Source: Dehalococcoidia bacterium
GTDB lineage: Bacteria > Chloroflexota > Dehalococcoidia > Lucifugimonadales > UBA3495
DNA: 64,000 nucleotides
NCBI GenBank assembly: GCA_022827095.1
Contig: JAJDTP010000005.1
Span: 434,001-498,000 of the forward strand
Direction of reading: 5' to 3'
The notes under the pieces are model-generated. The model was not told the origin of the DNA. It did not search any database and saw only the letters and a program-made list of their open reading frames with translations. Shown piece after piece: positions 25,197 to 34,869 of the stretch. The number at the start of each line of letters is the position of its first letter. The first letter of the stretch is position 1. The position numbers and the translations under genes were made by a program.

Positions 25197-25717
25197 TGCG
25201 GGTTCTGGCCATCGATCCGGGTACGCTGCGGATGGGATACGCCGTGCTCGACGCCGAGCCGGCCCCGGAAGCGGATGACTACGGCGTTGTTCCCATGCGC
25301 CGCGAGATGCCTATCGAGCAGCGCCTGTACCAACTGCACACGCACATCCTGAACATGATTCACGTGTTTCAGCCTGACGCCATTGCGGTCGAGGATCCGT
25401 TCGTGGGCCGAGAAGAACGCGCTTTCGCCAAGTCGGCTCTCGCCATTGGACAAGCCCAGGCGGTGGTGCTTATAGGCGCGGCCAGCCAGGGAATTCCGGT
25501 GCACCGGTACAAGCCCGCTGACGTCAAAATGGCGGTGGCGGACTATGGCCGGGCCACCAAAGAGCAGGTGCAGCAGATTGCGGCGTCCAGATTGGGCATT
25601 ACTCACAAGCTGGAATCAGACGCCGCCGACGCCCTGGCGGTGGGTTTATGCCACCTGCAGCGTGTGCAGGCTGACGATTTGGCCTCCCGCGAGATAAGCC
25701 CCGGGAAGGAATTGTAG
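25196..25717 (+). CDS. ruvC: Holliday junction resolvase RuvC
   Basis: RuvC cuts Holliday junctions symmetrically. The 173-residue protein has the four catalytic acids in place: D7 in MRVLAIDPGT, E66 in AIAVEDPFVG, and D142 and D145 in KLESDAADALAVGLCH. It overlaps yebC by three bases and is followed by ruvA after three bases, so it is part of one operon. ruvB is not in this window. Confidence 0.96.
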   Translation: MRVLAIDPGTLRMGYAVLDAEPAPEADDYGVVPMRREMPIEQRLYQLHTHILNMIHVFQPDAIAVEDPFVGREERAFAKSALAIGQAQAVVLIGAASQGIPVHRYKPADVKMAVADYGRATKEQVQQIAASRLGITHKLESDAADALAVGLCHLQRVQADDLASREISPGKEL

Positions 25718-25720
25718 ACA

Positions 25721-26308
25721 GTGTTGGTCGGCGTGCGGGGCGCGCTGGAGGCGGTCGGGTCGGACTGGGTCAACGTGCAGGTCGGCGGCGTCACCTTGCA
25801 GGTGTCAGTGCCAGCATCGTCCGTCGCCGATTTAGGCGGCGTGGGCGAGCAGGTGCGGCTGCACACCATCCTCCGCATCCAGAACGAACAGCCGGTGCTC
25901 TACGGGTTTGCGGAGGCCGGCTCGGTGGAACTGTTCGGCGCGCTGACCGGGGTCTCGGGCATTGGGCCTCGCTCGGCGATGTCCATCCTCTCGGAGTTGG
26001 GCGAGGATGGGTTTCGGCAAGCGGTGGCGTCCGAGGACGTGGCGGCGCTGGCGCGAGCCCAGGGAGTCGGGCGGCGCACTGCCCAGCGGGTGGTCCTGGA
26101 ACTGCGGGGCAAACTGCTGGATGCAGATGCCGGCTCTCCAGTGCTCGCGGCAGCCTCCGGTACCGATGCTGAAGCTGTCGAGGCGCTGACCGCCCTGGGC
26201 ATGACGCTGGCCGACGCCCGGCAGGCGGTGGCCGGTCTCGAGCTGCCGGCGGACGCGGCAGTCGAGGACAAGGTACGGCAGGCGCTGATGGCCATCGGCG
26301 GCGGCTAG
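25721..26308 (+). CDS. ruvA: Holliday junction DNA helicase subunit RuvA
   Basis: RuvA binds Holliday junctions and guides the RuvB motor. The 195-residue protein begins at GTG 25721. It has the OB-fold N-terminal domain (LVGVRGALEAVGSDWVNVQV), two helix-hairpin-helix motifs (LTGVSGIGPRSAMSILSEL and ARAQGVGRRTAQRVVLEL), and the C-terminal RuvB-binding domain (AVEALTALGMTLADARQAV). ruvB is not adjacent, which is a small departure from the common ruvAB order. Confidence 0.95.
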   Translation: MLVGVRGALEAVGSDWVNVQVGGVTLQVSVPASSVADLGGVGEQVRLHTILRIQNEQPVLYGFAEAGSVELFGALTGVSGIGPRSAMSILSELGEDGFRQAVASEDVAALARAQGVGRRTAQRVVLELRGKLLDADAGSPVLAAASGTDAEAVEALTALGMTLADARQAVAGLELPADAAVEDKVRQALMAIGGG

Positions 26309-26317
26309 GCGATGTCT

Positions 26318-26323
26318 TATAAT
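26318..26323 (+). promoter_or_regulatory. Candidate -10 element before the Uma2-like gene
   Basis: A TATAAT stands 9 bases after the ruvA stop and 59 bases before the next ATG. No clear -35 was identified; part of the -35 region would lie within ruvA. Confidence 0.3.
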
Positions 26324-26382
26324 GCCCACCGACGGCCGGCTGGATCGGGCAGGGCCGGGTACCGATACAGCGAGGTGCCACC

Positions 26383-27132
26383 ATGACCACTTCGAAGCCT
26401 CTCCCGTTGTCCACGGAGCGAAACGTGTTCAACGGCATTTACTACCCTGACGAGGATGGCCTTCCTTTGCCTGACGGATATGATCAGGAACCGCACTTCA
26501 TGCGCGTGATGACGATGATGCGGGGCTACCTGGAGCGGTATTACGAGGTTATCGTCAGCGGGAACACCTTCCTGTACTACGAAGAAGGGAACCGCCGGGC
26601 GGTCGTATCACCGGATTGCTACGTGACTTTCGGACTGCCCCGGTCGGCTATTCTCCCACACAATTCGTACTTCACCTGGCACTTGGGGCGAGTTCCCGAT
26701 TTCGTGATGGAGATCGGCTCTGAAAGTACGGCGAGAGCGGACTTGGGGCGGAAGCGCGACTTGTACGCGTCGCTGGGTATCACTGAATACTGGCGGTACG
26801 ATCCTACCCCGGACAGCCGGCACTATGGAGAACCTCTGGTTGGTGAGCGGCTAGAGGATGAGGAGTACGTCCGCATCGACGTCAGACCGGGGCCGGACGG
26901 TATGATCCGGGGCCGCAGCTCGGCTCTGGGGCTGGATCTTTGCTGGGACGAAGGACAGTTGCGGCTTTACGATCCGGTGCGGGACATTTGGGTTCCGGAC
27001 TACTTCGAGCTCAGGGATGCTCAGGCTGAAGCTGAAGCGCGCTTGGCCAAGGAACGGGCGGCCCGTCAGGCGGCGGAAGCGCGAATGGCGGAAATGGAAG
27101 CCGAGCTGCGCCGCCTGCGAGACCAAACATAG
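26383..27132 (+). CDS. Uma2 family (DUF820) putative PD-(D/E)XK nuclease
   Basis: A 249-residue protein. RVPDFVMEIGSESTARADLG and KRDLYASLGITEYWRYDP are the Uma2 core, which has the PD-(D/E)XK arrangement D-x-x-x-E-I with a following K. The C-terminal 45 residues (ELRDAQAEAEARLAKERAAR onward) form a charged coiled coil typical of cyanobacterial and Chloroflexota members. The biological role of this abundant family is unknown. The ATG has GAGGTG nine bases upstream. Confidence 0.88.
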   Translation: MTTSKPLPLSTERNVFNGIYYPDEDGLPLPDGYDQEPHFMRVMTMMRGYLERYYEVIVSGNTFLYYEEGNRRAVVSPDCYVTFGLPRSAILPHNSYFTWHLGRVPDFVMEIGSESTARADLGRKRDLYASLGITEYWRYDPTPDSRHYGEPLVGERLEDEEYVRIDVRPGPDGMIRGRSSALGLDLCWDEGQLRLYDPVRDIWVPDYFELRDAQAEAEARLAKERAARQAAEARMAEMEAELRRLRDQT

Positions 27133-27162
27133 CCGGAGCACAAGCACAATTCAGGAGGAGCC

Positions 27163-29169
27163 ATGCCTGACTTTCAGCTGGCAGCGGATTTCGGCATGAT
27201 GGGTGACCAGGAGCAGGCTGTGCAATGCCTTTCGGAGGGCGTGCGCGAGGGCCTGGGGTACCAGACCCTGCTGGGCGTGACCGGCAGCGGCAAGACTTTC
27301 ACCATGGCCAATATAGTGCAGGAAGTGCAGCGGCCCACCATCGTTATCGCGCACAACAAGACGCTGGCCGCACAGCTGGCGACGGAGTTCAAGGAATTCT
27401 TCCCGCACAACGCCGTGGAGTACTTCGTCTCCTACTACGATTATTACCAGCCGGAAGCGTACATCCCGCGCACCGACACTTACATCGAAAAGGACAGCAG
27501 CGTCAACGAAGAACTGGACAAGCTGCGGTTGGCGTCCACCACCTCGCTGCTGACGCGGCGCGACACGCTGATCGTAGCGTCGGTGTCGTGTATCTACGGA
27601 CTGGGTGACCCGTCGGATTACTTCGAAATGGTGGCCCGGGTGGAAGTGGGAGAGGAGTACAACCGGCGCGCGTTGCTGCGTCAACTGATCGACATGCAGT
27701 ACGAACGCAACGACACCGACTTGGCCCGGGGCCGGTTCACCGTGCGCGGAGACACCCTCGAGATCGTGCCGGCCTACGAGGAATTCGCCGTTCGGATCCA
27801 GTTCTTTGGGGATGAGGTGGAGCGGATCCTGACGCTGGACACGCTGACCGGCGAGGTGCTCAACGAGCGCGGCGAATTTTCCATATACCCAGCGAAACAC
27901 TTCGTGACCAGCCGGGAGAAGCTGGACGCGGCGCTGATCGACATCGACGCCGAGATGAAAGAGCGGGTGGACTGGCTGCGGCAGCAAGGCAAATTGCTGG
28001 AAGCGCAGCGGTTGGAGCAGCGCACTCGATACGACATGGAGATGCTGGACGAAACCGGGTTCTGCGCCGGAGTCGAGAACTACGCCCGCCACCTGTCGCG
28101 GCGGCCGGCCGGCAGCCCTCCGTGGACCCTGCTGGACTACTTCCCCGACGACTACTTGATGTTCGTTGACGAGTCGCACATGACGCTGCCCCAAGTGCGC
28201 GGCATGTACAACGGGGACATATCCCGGAAGACCACGCTGGTGGAATTCGGGTTCCGCCTGCCTTCAGCGCTGGACAACCGGCCGCTGCATTTCCAGGAAT
28301 TCGAGGACCACATCAACCAGGTGGTGTACGTGTCGGCGACGCCCGGCCCGCTGGAACTGGAGCGCACCAGCACCATCGTGGAACAGGTGATCCGGCCCAC
28401 CGGTCTGCTTGATCCCACCATTGAGGTAAAGCCCACGGACGGCCAGATCGACGGCCTGCTGCAAGAGATCCGCAGTCGTGTGCAGCAACAGGAACGGGTG
28501 CTGGTGACCACGCTGACCAAGCGCATGGCGGAGGAACTGGCCGATTATCTGTCGGAGGCGGGGATCCGCAACCATTACCTGCACTCGGACATCGAGACCC
28601 TGAACCGGGTGGAAATCCTCCGGGACCTGCGGCTGGGCATCTACGACGTGGTGGTCGGCATCAACCTGCTCAGGGAGGGCCTGGACCTGCCTGAGGTCAG
28701 CCTGGTGGCGATCCTGGACGCAGATAAAGAGGGATACCTTCGCTCGACCACGTCGCTGATCCAGACCGTGGGCAGGGCCGCCCGACACGCCTCAGGGCAC
28801 GTGATCATGTACGCCGACCGGGTTACCGACTCGATGCAAAACGCGATCGATGAAACCTATCGCCGGCGGGCGATTCAGGGTGCGCACAACGAGCGCCACG
28901 GGATCGAGCCGCAGTCGATCCACAAGGCGGTGCGCGACATCACCGAGGGCCTGCGCGGCGTCGCCGAGACCAAGGCCTCTTACCAGGTGGCGCGGGAGGA
29001 AATGTCGCGGGACGACATGTACCGGGTGATCAAGGACCTGGAGTTCCAGATGAAGGAAGCCGCCCGCTCCCTGGAGTTTGAGAAGGCGGCACACTTGCGG
29101 GACGAGATGCTGGAACTGAAGAAGATCATCATCACCGAGGAGAAGATGATGGCGGTGGCTGGCGCCTAG
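27163..29169 (+). CDS. uvrB: Excinuclease ABC subunit B (UvrB)
   Basis: UvrB is the damage-verifying helicase of nucleotide excision repair. The 668-residue protein has the Walker [12 protein letters not shown] (near residues 40-50), the beta-hairpin region [37 protein letters not shown], helicase motif [18 protein letters not shown], and the C-terminal UVR domain ([20 protein letters not shown]). GGAGGAG precedes the ATG. uvrA and uvrC are not in the window. Confidence 0.98.
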   Translation: MPDFQLAADFGMMGDQEQAVQCLSEGVREGLGYQTLLGVTGSGKTFTMANIVQEVQRPTIVIAHNKTLAAQLATEFKEFFPHNAVEYFVSYYDYYQPEAYIPRTDTYIEKDSSVNEELDKLRLASTTSLLTRRDTLIVASVSCIYGLGDPSDYFEMVARVEVGEEYNRRALLRQLIDMQYERNDTDLARGRFTVRGDTLEIVPAYEEFAVRIQFFGDEVERILTLDTLTGEVLNERGEFSIYPAKHFVTSREKLDAALIDIDAEMKERVDWLRQQGKLLEAQRLEQRTRYDMEMLDETGFCAGVENYARHLSRRPAGSPPWTLLDYFPDDYLMFVDESHMTLPQVRGMYNGDISRKTTLVEFGFRLPSALDNRPLHFQEFEDHINQVVYVSATPGPLELERTSTIVEQVIRPTGLLDPTIEVKPTDGQIDGLLQEIRSRVQQQERVLVTTLTKRMAEELADYLSEAGIRNHYLHSDIETLNRVEILRDLRLGIYDVVVGINLLREGLDLPEVSLVAILDADKEGYLRSTTSLIQTVGRAARHASGHVIMYADRVTDSMQNAIDETYRRRAIQGAHNERHGIEPQSIHKAVRDITEGLRGVAETKASYQVAREEMSRDDMYRVIKDLEFQMKEAARSLEFEKAAHLRDEMLELKKIIITEEKMMAVAGA

Positions 29170-29227
29170 GCTCACCAGCGCTGTGCCAGGTCAGTGACGA
29201 GGTTGTACGCGAACTTCTTCATCCGCC

Positions 29228-30097
29228 TCATGCCGGCAGGTGGCTGTTCACGTAGTCGTGCAGTTCCGTCAGTACGGCGGCGTTTTCTTCCAGCGTGAAT
29301 TCGTCGACTAGGTAGTCGTGCTCGCCGCTGACGCCGCTGACGGCCCCGGCGTCCACGAGGAACCGGATGCAATCGGCGTCAGTGTCCACGTCGGGCAGCA
29401 GATTGCGGCCGACTTCCACGGACAGGGAGGCCACCAAACCGTACCCGCCCCAGTTGGAGGTGCTGGATATGATGAGGCGGTCGCATCCCACCACGGCGGG
29501 ATGGTCGGGAAGCTGGTCGGCTCCGGCGACCACGTCGGCCAGATTGCCCATGCCGATCTCGTTGCCGCCGTCGCCGATGCCGACGGACGGAAGACCCCGG
29601 CCGAAAAGCTGGTCGATACGGGCGGTCTGCAGTGAGATGTCGCGGCCGCGCATGTTGCGGTAGATACCTTCGGCGTCGGGCGAGCAGCGCTCGATTGAGA
29701 TCACCAGGGCGGGCTGGAATTCGTCGACGATGCTCGAAACGAACTCGGCGTTGCCGGCTGCGTCGGCGGAGATGGGGAAGTCGACCACGCGCGACGGGTC
29801 CCCCGCGTGACCCAGCCAAGAGGACATCATGCCAGCCACCGGCGCGTCGGCCAGGTGAACCACAGTGTGCCCCAGGCTCCGCACCGCGTTCCCGATGGCG
29901 AAGGCTCCGGGCGGGCCGTCGGTCTCCGGCGCGTCGCTCATCAGGATGTAGAAGCCCGTGGTGATGATCACCGGTCCGGGATGGTCCAGCGCGTAACGGG
30001 CGGCCTGACCGCAGAAGTCGGCCGGCACATGGGGCCGCAGCGCGTTGATGCCGCGCCGGTCGTGGTCGAGGACGATGTCTTCAATTGTGCGCGTCAT
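29228..30097 (-). CDS. D-glutamate cyclase-like protein, C-terminal half (DUF4392)
   Basis: A 289-residue protein of the DUF4392 family. GPVIITTGFYILMSDAPETD, the motif SVGIGDGGNEIGMGNLAD, and IISSTSNWGGYGLVASLSV mark the family. In the animal enzyme DGLUCY, a DUF1445 domain is followed by this domain in a single chain that interconverts D-glutamate and 5-oxo-D-proline. Here the DUF1445 protein is encoded just upstream by a separate gene, 12 bases away on the same strand. Activity on D-glutamate is inferred from the family. Confidence 0.87.
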   Translation of the reverse strand: MTRTIEDIVLDHDRRGINALRPHVPADFCGQAARYALDHPGPVIITTGFYILMSDAPETDGPPGAFAIGNAVRSLGHTVVHLADAPVAGMMSSWLGHAGDPSRVVDFPISADAAGNAEFVSSIVDEFQPALVISIERCSPDAEGIYRNMRGRDISLQTARIDQLFGRGLPSVGIGDGGNEIGMGNLADVVAGADQLPDHPAVVGCDRLIISSTSNWGGYGLVASLSVEVGRNLLPDVDTDADCIRFLVDAGAVSGVSGEHDYLVDEFTLEENAAVLTELHDYVNSHLPA

Positions 30098-30109
30098 GAT
30101 GCTCCGTGG

Positions 30110-30907
30110 TCAGAGGACTGCGTAGTCGGAGTCGCGGCGGTCCGTGATGAACATCTTGCCGGGAGCGTGGGTGATCATCAGCGGCGGCTTGCAGTTGAGG
30201 GCGACCGCCTGCGGCGTAACCCCGCAAGCCCAGAACACAGGGGTCTCGCCGGGCTTGATTTCCACGGCATCGCCGAATTCGGGGGCGTTGATATCGCGTA
30301 TGCCGATGGCGTCCGGGTCGCCGATGTGGATCGGCGCGCCGTGGGTGTCCGGGAACCGGGAGGTCACCTGCACCGCGCGCACGATCTGTTCCTGGGGGAT
30401 GGGGCGCATGCTCACCACCATGGGGCCGGAGAACATGCCGGCGGGCCGCGTCGCGATGTTGGTGATGTACATGGGCACGTTGCTGCCGGCTTCCTGGTGA
30501 CGTAGGGGAATGCCGGAGTCAGCCATGGCGGCCTCGAAGGAGAAGCTGCAACCCAGCAGGAACGACACCAGGTCGTCACGCCACACGTCCGCCACCGACG
30601 CCAGTTCGGCGACCATTTCGCCGTTCTCGTAGATGCGGTAGGCGGGCACGTCGGTGCTGATGTCCGCGCCCGGGGCGGTGAACGACGGCTCCACGGAACC
30701 CGGCTCGATGACTTCCAGCAGCGGGCAGGGCTGCGGGTTGCGCTGGCAGAAGAGCAGGAAATCGAAGGCGAGGTCGCGGGGCAGGACCGCAAGATTAGCC
30801 TGCACGTGCCCGTTTGCCAGGCCGGAGGTTACACCACCGTACTCTCCGGCGCGGATAATCCGGCGCAGTTCGGCGGGTTGCGTGGGGAGCATCGTCGCGG
30901 TGGTCAT
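30110..30907 (-). CDS. Putative hydro-lyase, DUF1445 (D-glutamate cyclase N-terminal half)
   Basis: A 265-residue DUF1445 protein. [58 protein letters not shown] and [16 protein letters not shown] are the family's blocks in order, ending [15 protein letters not shown]. The family was named putative hydro-lyase and forms the N-terminal domain of DGLUCY. GGAGA precedes the ATG. It is the first gene of a two-gene unit with the DUF4392 protein, so both halves are likely made together. Confidence 0.87.
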   Translation of the reverse strand: MTTATMLPTQPAELRRIIRAGEYGGVTSGLANGHVQANLAVLPRDLAFDFLLFCQRNPQPCPLLEVIEPGSVEPSFTAPGADISTDVPAYRIYENGEMVAELASVADVWRDDLVSFLLGCSFSFEAAMADSGIPLRHQEAGSNVPMYITNIATRPAGMFSGPMVVSMRPIPQEQIVRAVQVTSRFPDTHGAPIHIGDPDAIGIRDINAPEFGDAVEIKPGETPVFWACGVTPQAVALNCKPPLMITHAPGKMFITDRRDSDYAVL

Positions 30908-31033
30908 GGTCGGTCTCCAACGGGGAAGGCGGGTTTGGTCGGCGGTTTCTTATGCTAGAATTGCGCCGTTCATTGCAGTGAAAGATAGACAGGCGCAATG
31001 ATAGACAGGTGACTGGCCAGCGTCAATTTCGCC

Positions 31034-31750
31034 TTGGGGTCACCGGCGAATCACTCCAGCAGTCAGGATGCCGGTTTGTATAGCGTGTTTTTGCTCACCC
31101 GTCCCGGTGATGCGATGACGTCTTTGGCGGGGCAGATCGACCGCGCCGGTTTGTCCTGCCGGTCGGGCAGCGACGTGCTGGAGCTAGAAGATGTCGCGCA
31201 CACGGACAAGTTGGACGTGGTGGTGCTGGACCTGGCAGCCGTGGGCATCGGCGCGCAATCGGTAATCGAGCGCGTGAGCCAACTGTCTCTGCCGACGCTA
31301 TTGGTCATGGACGAGACCTCCATCGGGCAATACGATCCCGCAATCAACCCCGACGATTTTATCGTGGCGCCCCTGGCTCCCGCCGAGCTGGTCGCCCGCG
31401 TCGGCCAGATCGTGTACCGGCGCGATGGACGCGGCGGTGAGCAGTTGATCCGGGTGGGGGAGTTGACCATCGACCTGCAAAGCTACGAGGTTACGATGGC
31501 CGGCCGCCGCATCTCGTTGACCTACAAGGAATTCCAATTGCTCACCCTGTTGGCGTCCAACCCGGGCCGGGTCTACACGCGCGAGGCGCTGCTGAACCAG
31601 GTCTGGGGATACGATTACCTGGGCGGAACGCGGACGGTGGACGTGCACATCCGGCGACTGCGGTCCAAAGTGGAGGACCCGGATCACCTGTTTGTGGAGA
31701 CTATCTGGAACGTTGGCTACCGTTTCCGGGACGTTGCATCCGAAGGTTAG
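31034..31750 (+). CDS. OmpR/PhoB-type response regulator with atypical receiver
   Basis: Up to 238 residues, depending on the start: TTG 31034 is the longest, GTG 31085 (before FLLTRPGDAM) the more likely family start. The N-terminal half is a receiver-like domain with a central aspartate in VVVLDLAAVG. However, the usual acidic pair near the N-terminus is missing and the conserved lysine of the 'KP' loop reads VAPLAP. The C-terminal half is an intact winged helix (RISLTYKEFQLLTLLASNPG, then TREALLNQVWGYDY and RTVDVHIRRLRSKVEDP). No histidine kinase is adjacent, so it is probably an orphan and may not need phosphorylation. Confidence 0.85.
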   Translation: MGSPANHSSSQDAGLYSVFLLTRPGDAMTSLAGQIDRAGLSCRSGSDVLELEDVAHTDKLDVVVLDLAAVGIGAQSVIERVSQLSLPTLLVMDETSIGQYDPAINPDDFIVAPLAPAELVARVGQIVYRRDGRGGEQLIRVGELTIDLQSYEVTMAGRRISLTYKEFQLLTLLASNPGRVYTREALLNQVWGYDYLGGTRTVDVHIRRLRSKVEDPDHLFVETIWNVGYRFRDVASEG

Positions 31751-31756
31751 GCGCGA

Positions 31757-32170
31757 ATGCTTATCCTCCCCTACGAGGTTTGGGGTGCGGTGGTCGCCAC
31801 TCACCGTTATGCCTACGACGGTGGGGCCCCGGATTACGGAGGAATTATACTGGTCGCCTTTTTCGGGACCATTGCGATCACCATCGGGCCGGCTATCTTG
31901 GGCGCCGTTGTAGGCGGCGTTTCCGGCTGGATATACGGAACGGGAGCGAGGAGGGGAGTGTCGATAGGAATAGTTTCCGGGATCGTTGGTACCGCTCTGG
32001 CTTGGGGAGTGATAGCGATTCGGACCATTCTTATCTTGTTTGATATTGGCCAAGATTCCGATGTTCTGTTCTATCTCAGCTTTGCTCTCATCTTCGCTTT
32101 CTCCGGCGCCAGTGTGGTAGCTCCCCTTGGGATCGTCTGGTGGCGGTGGAGTTTTTCAGCCCAGTCTTAG
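31757..32170 (+). CDS. Small integral membrane protein of unknown function
   Basis: A 137-residue protein with about four hydrophobic segments (GGIILVAFFGTIAITIGPAI, ILGAVVGGVSGWIYGTGARR, VSGIVGTALAWGVIAIRTIL, VLFYLSFALIFAFSGASVV). Glycine-zipper-like GxxxG repeats occur in the second and third. It lies six bases after the response regulator and is probably co-transcribed with it, which makes it a candidate target or partner. No family was recognised. Confidence 0.6.
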   Translation: MLILPYEVWGAVVATHRYAYDGGAPDYGGIILVAFFGTIAITIGPAILGAVVGGVSGWIYGTGARRGVSIGIVSGIVGTALAWGVIAIRTILILFDIGQDSDVLFYLSFALIFAFSGASVVAPLGIVWWRWSFSAQS

Positions 32171-32183
32171 CTTGTGTTGGTTG

Positions 32184-32213
32184 GCCTCCGGGAAACTCCG
32201 GGCGAGTGGAGGC
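32184..32213. other. Short inverted repeat between convergent genes
   Basis: GCCTCC and GGAGGC enclose an 18-base loop in the gap between the membrane-protein gene and recG, which converge. It could serve as a weak bidirectional terminator. No T-run follows. Confidence 0.25.
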
Positions 32214-32254
32214 TTGTCCGTATACTTCGACAAGCTCGGGAAGCGCGGAGTTGG

Positions 32255-34819
32255 TCAGTCGCTGATGTTGTCCTGAACGCGGGCCAGGAACCGGTCACGT
32301 TCGGCCACGATGCCGGCGTGCTTCGGGTCGGTCAAGTCCGGGTCGGCGTCGAGGATGGTCGCGGCTTCCTGGCGGGCCAACGCCATCAGGTCCTGGTCGA
32401 ACACGTTGGCGATCCGGAGCATGGTCTGGTCGCCGCTCTGGGTGGTGCCGAAGATATCGCCTTCGTGGCGCATCTGCAGGTCGATCTCGGCCAGCTTGAA
32501 GCCGTCGCGGTTGTTTTCCAGGGCTGACAGGCGCTCCCGCGCCCGTTCCGACTCCGACTCCGACATGAGCAGGCAGTAGCTGCGGTGTTCTCCCCGGCCG
32601 ACCCGGCCGCGGAACTGGTGCAGTTGGGCCAGCCCGAAGCGGTCTGCGCCATCGATCATCATCACCGTGGCGTTGGGCACGTCGATGCCAACCTCGACCA
32701 CGGCGGTGGCGACCAGGACGTCCAACTCGCCATCGCGGAATTGGCGCATCACCTTGTCCTTATCGCGGGATGACAGGCGACCGTGCAGCAATCCGAGTTT
32801 GAGGTCGGGGAACACCTCGTTGGTCAGGCGCTTGTGTTCCTCGGTGGCGGCCCGGACATCGAGGTTGTCCGATTCCTCCACCAGCGGGCAGATGATAAAC
32901 GCCTGGCGGCCGGCTTCCACCTGCTGCCGCACGAAACCGTAGGCGGCGGAGCGCTTATCTTCGGGCACGAGCCGGGTGAGGATGTCCTGCCGACCCGGCG
33001 GCAGTTCATCTATGGTCGACACGTCAAGGTCGCCGTACAGGGTGAGTTGCAGCGTGCGGGGGATCGGCGTGGCGGACATCATCAGGGCGTGGGGCTGCTC
33101 CGGGCCGGCGCCCCGGAGGGCAGTGCGTTGGGCCACACCAAAACGGTGCTGCTCGTCGGTGATGGCCAGGGCCAGGTTGGACAGTTCGACGCCGTCCTGG
33201 ATCAGCGCGTGAGTACCTATCAAAAGGTCCAGGTGCCCTTCGGACGCCAGGCGCAGCACCTCCCGGCGTGGCGCCGCGCGAGTGCTGCCGGTGAGCAGGC
33301 CCACGGTGAAGGGACGCCGCAGGCTGGGCAGGTACGCGGAGAACACGTTGGGCTGTTGCAACGGCTGCTCGAAACTCGAGAGGAGACGCCCGACCGTGGC
33401 GAAGTGCTGCTCGGAAAGCACCTCGGTTGGCGCCATGAGGGCTGACTGGCGATGGTCGGATGCGGCCGCCAGAATTGCCGTCAACGCGACCAGCGTTTTT
33501 CCGCTGCCGACTTCGCCCTGCAACAAGCGACTCATGGGCGGCGTGCCGCGAGCCATGTCGGCGAGGATTTCGCCGATGCAGCGTACCTGCGCCCTGGTGG
33601 GAGTGAAGGGCAGTTCGGACAGGAACCCATCAACCGCCGCGCCGCTGTACTGGACCGGGATCCCAATGGCGTCGCGCTCGCGATGGCGTCGGCGGCCCAG
33701 GATCGCCATCTGGAAGGACAGGATTTCGTCGAAGGCCAGGCGGCGGCGCGCGCGGTCGGCATGGAGCGGTTCCGGCGGATAGTGGGCATCGCAAATGGCC
33801 TGCTGGAGCCCAACAAGCTGGGTGCGCGTCAACGTGTCGTCCGGCAGGCTTTCGCCAACGCCTCCGAGGAACCGTTCCAGGGCGCGCCAGGTGATGCTCC
33901 GCAGGTTGCGCGCGGTCATGCTCTGAGTCAGGCGGTACACCGGGGTGATGCGGCCGGCGTTCAGGGGCGGCGTAGATTCGGTTACGACGTCGTACTCAGG
34001 TGAGTTGATGGTCAACCGGCCGCGATACATCTCGGCCTTGCCGTGCACGACCATCGTGCTGCCAGCACGGAGGCTGCGGGCCAGAAACCCCTGTCCGAAC
34101 CATTGCAGGTCGATGGTGCCGGTGTCGTCCCGCAGCGTGCCCTCGGCCAATTGCAACCTCCGCTGGCCCACGTTGGTGGAGCGGATATTCACCAACTCGC
34201 CTTCCAGGGTGAAGGTTCCGCCAGCGTAGATGTCGGCGATGCTGGTGACGTCGGCCCGGTCATCGTACCGGCGTGGGAACATGTAGAGCAGGTCTCGGAC
34301 CGTGCCGGCTCCCAGCGACTCCAGCCGCTGCACGGTCCGGGCGTCCATGCGCCGAACCGCAGAGACGGGATCGTCAGGGTCGCCCGGGTTGGCGCCGAGC
34401 CGGGGCGCGGCATGCTGCCGCCGGCGCACACGTACATGCTGGAATGCGGCTGCGGGGTCGAAGAGGTGAGTTTCGGCGGCAGGATCGGAAGCGGCCGGGT
34501 CATCCGGTGCAGTCGGCGGTGGGATTTCCGGCTCAGGAACGAGCGGGTCGGTCTCACCGGCCAGGACGCTGCGCCAGGCCGAAACCCATTGGCGGCGGCG
34601 CTCCTGCGGGAGATCGCGGTACGGGGCCGAAATCAGCGTCGCGACGCGTTCGGGATGGTCGTCGAGAAAGGCCCGTAGCTCGGGTTCCCAGCGCTCGATG
34701 AAACGGCGGATGCCGCCGCTGACGGCATTGTCCCCGAAACCCTTATGCTCCTCGAGGGCAAGGATTTTTACAAAGGCGTCGCGCCAAACGGGAACGGTTT
34801 CGCCGCGGTGCGTGTCCAT
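32255..34819 (-). CDS. recG: ATP-dependent DNA helicase RecG
   Basis: RecG remodels stalled forks and branched DNA. The 854-residue protein is longer than the usual 680-780 because of an N-terminal extension of about 150 residues, including a proline-rich linker; extended RecG proteins are known in several phyla. The wedge/OB domain spans about residues 170-330. Helicase motifs follow: LLQGEVGSGKTLVAL (Walker A), ITDEQHRFGVAQR (DEQH box), MSATPIPRTLQLTLYGD and VGIDVPNATVMMIDGADRFG, then QLHQFRGRVGRG. It is the last gene of the fakA-degV-recG run. Confidence 0.96.
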   Translation of the reverse strand: MDTHRGETVPVWRDAFVKILALEEHKGFGDNAVSGGIRRFIERWEPELRAFLDDHPERVATLISAPYRDLPQERRRQWVSAWRSVLAGETDPLVPEPEIPPPTAPDDPAASDPAAETHLFDPAAAFQHVRVRRRQHAAPRLGANPGDPDDPVSAVRRMDARTVQRLESLGAGTVRDLLYMFPRRYDDRADVTSIADIYAGGTFTLEGELVNIRSTNVGQRRLQLAEGTLRDDTGTIDLQWFGQGFLARSLRAGSTMVVHGKAEMYRGRLTINSPEYDVVTESTPPLNAGRITPVYRLTQSMTARNLRSITWRALERFLGGVGESLPDDTLTRTQLVGLQQAICDAHYPPEPLHADRARRRLAFDEILSFQMAILGRRRHRERDAIGIPVQYSGAAVDGFLSELPFTPTRAQVRCIGEILADMARGTPPMSRLLQGEVGSGKTLVALTAILAAASDHRQSALMAPTEVLSEQHFATVGRLLSSFEQPLQQPNVFSAYLPSLRRPFTVGLLTGSTRAAPRREVLRLASEGHLDLLIGTHALIQDGVELSNLALAITDEQHRFGVAQRTALRGAGPEQPHALMMSATPIPRTLQLTLYGDLDVSTIDELPPGRQDILTRLVPEDKRSAAYGFVRQQVEAGRQAFIICPLVEESDNLDVRAATEEHKRLTNEVFPDLKLGLLHGRLSSRDKDKVMRQFRDGELDVLVATAVVEVGIDVPNATVMMIDGADRFGLAQLHQFRGRVGRGEHRSYCLLMSESESERARERLSALENNRDGFKLAEIDLQMRHEGDIFGTTQSGDQTMLRIANVFDQDLMALARQEAATILDADPDLTDPKHAGIVAERDRFLARVQDNISD

Positions 34820-34869
34820 TCACCCGACTCCATGCGGAGTCCGTTCGTGTTCGGAGCGGCCGGCGGCCA

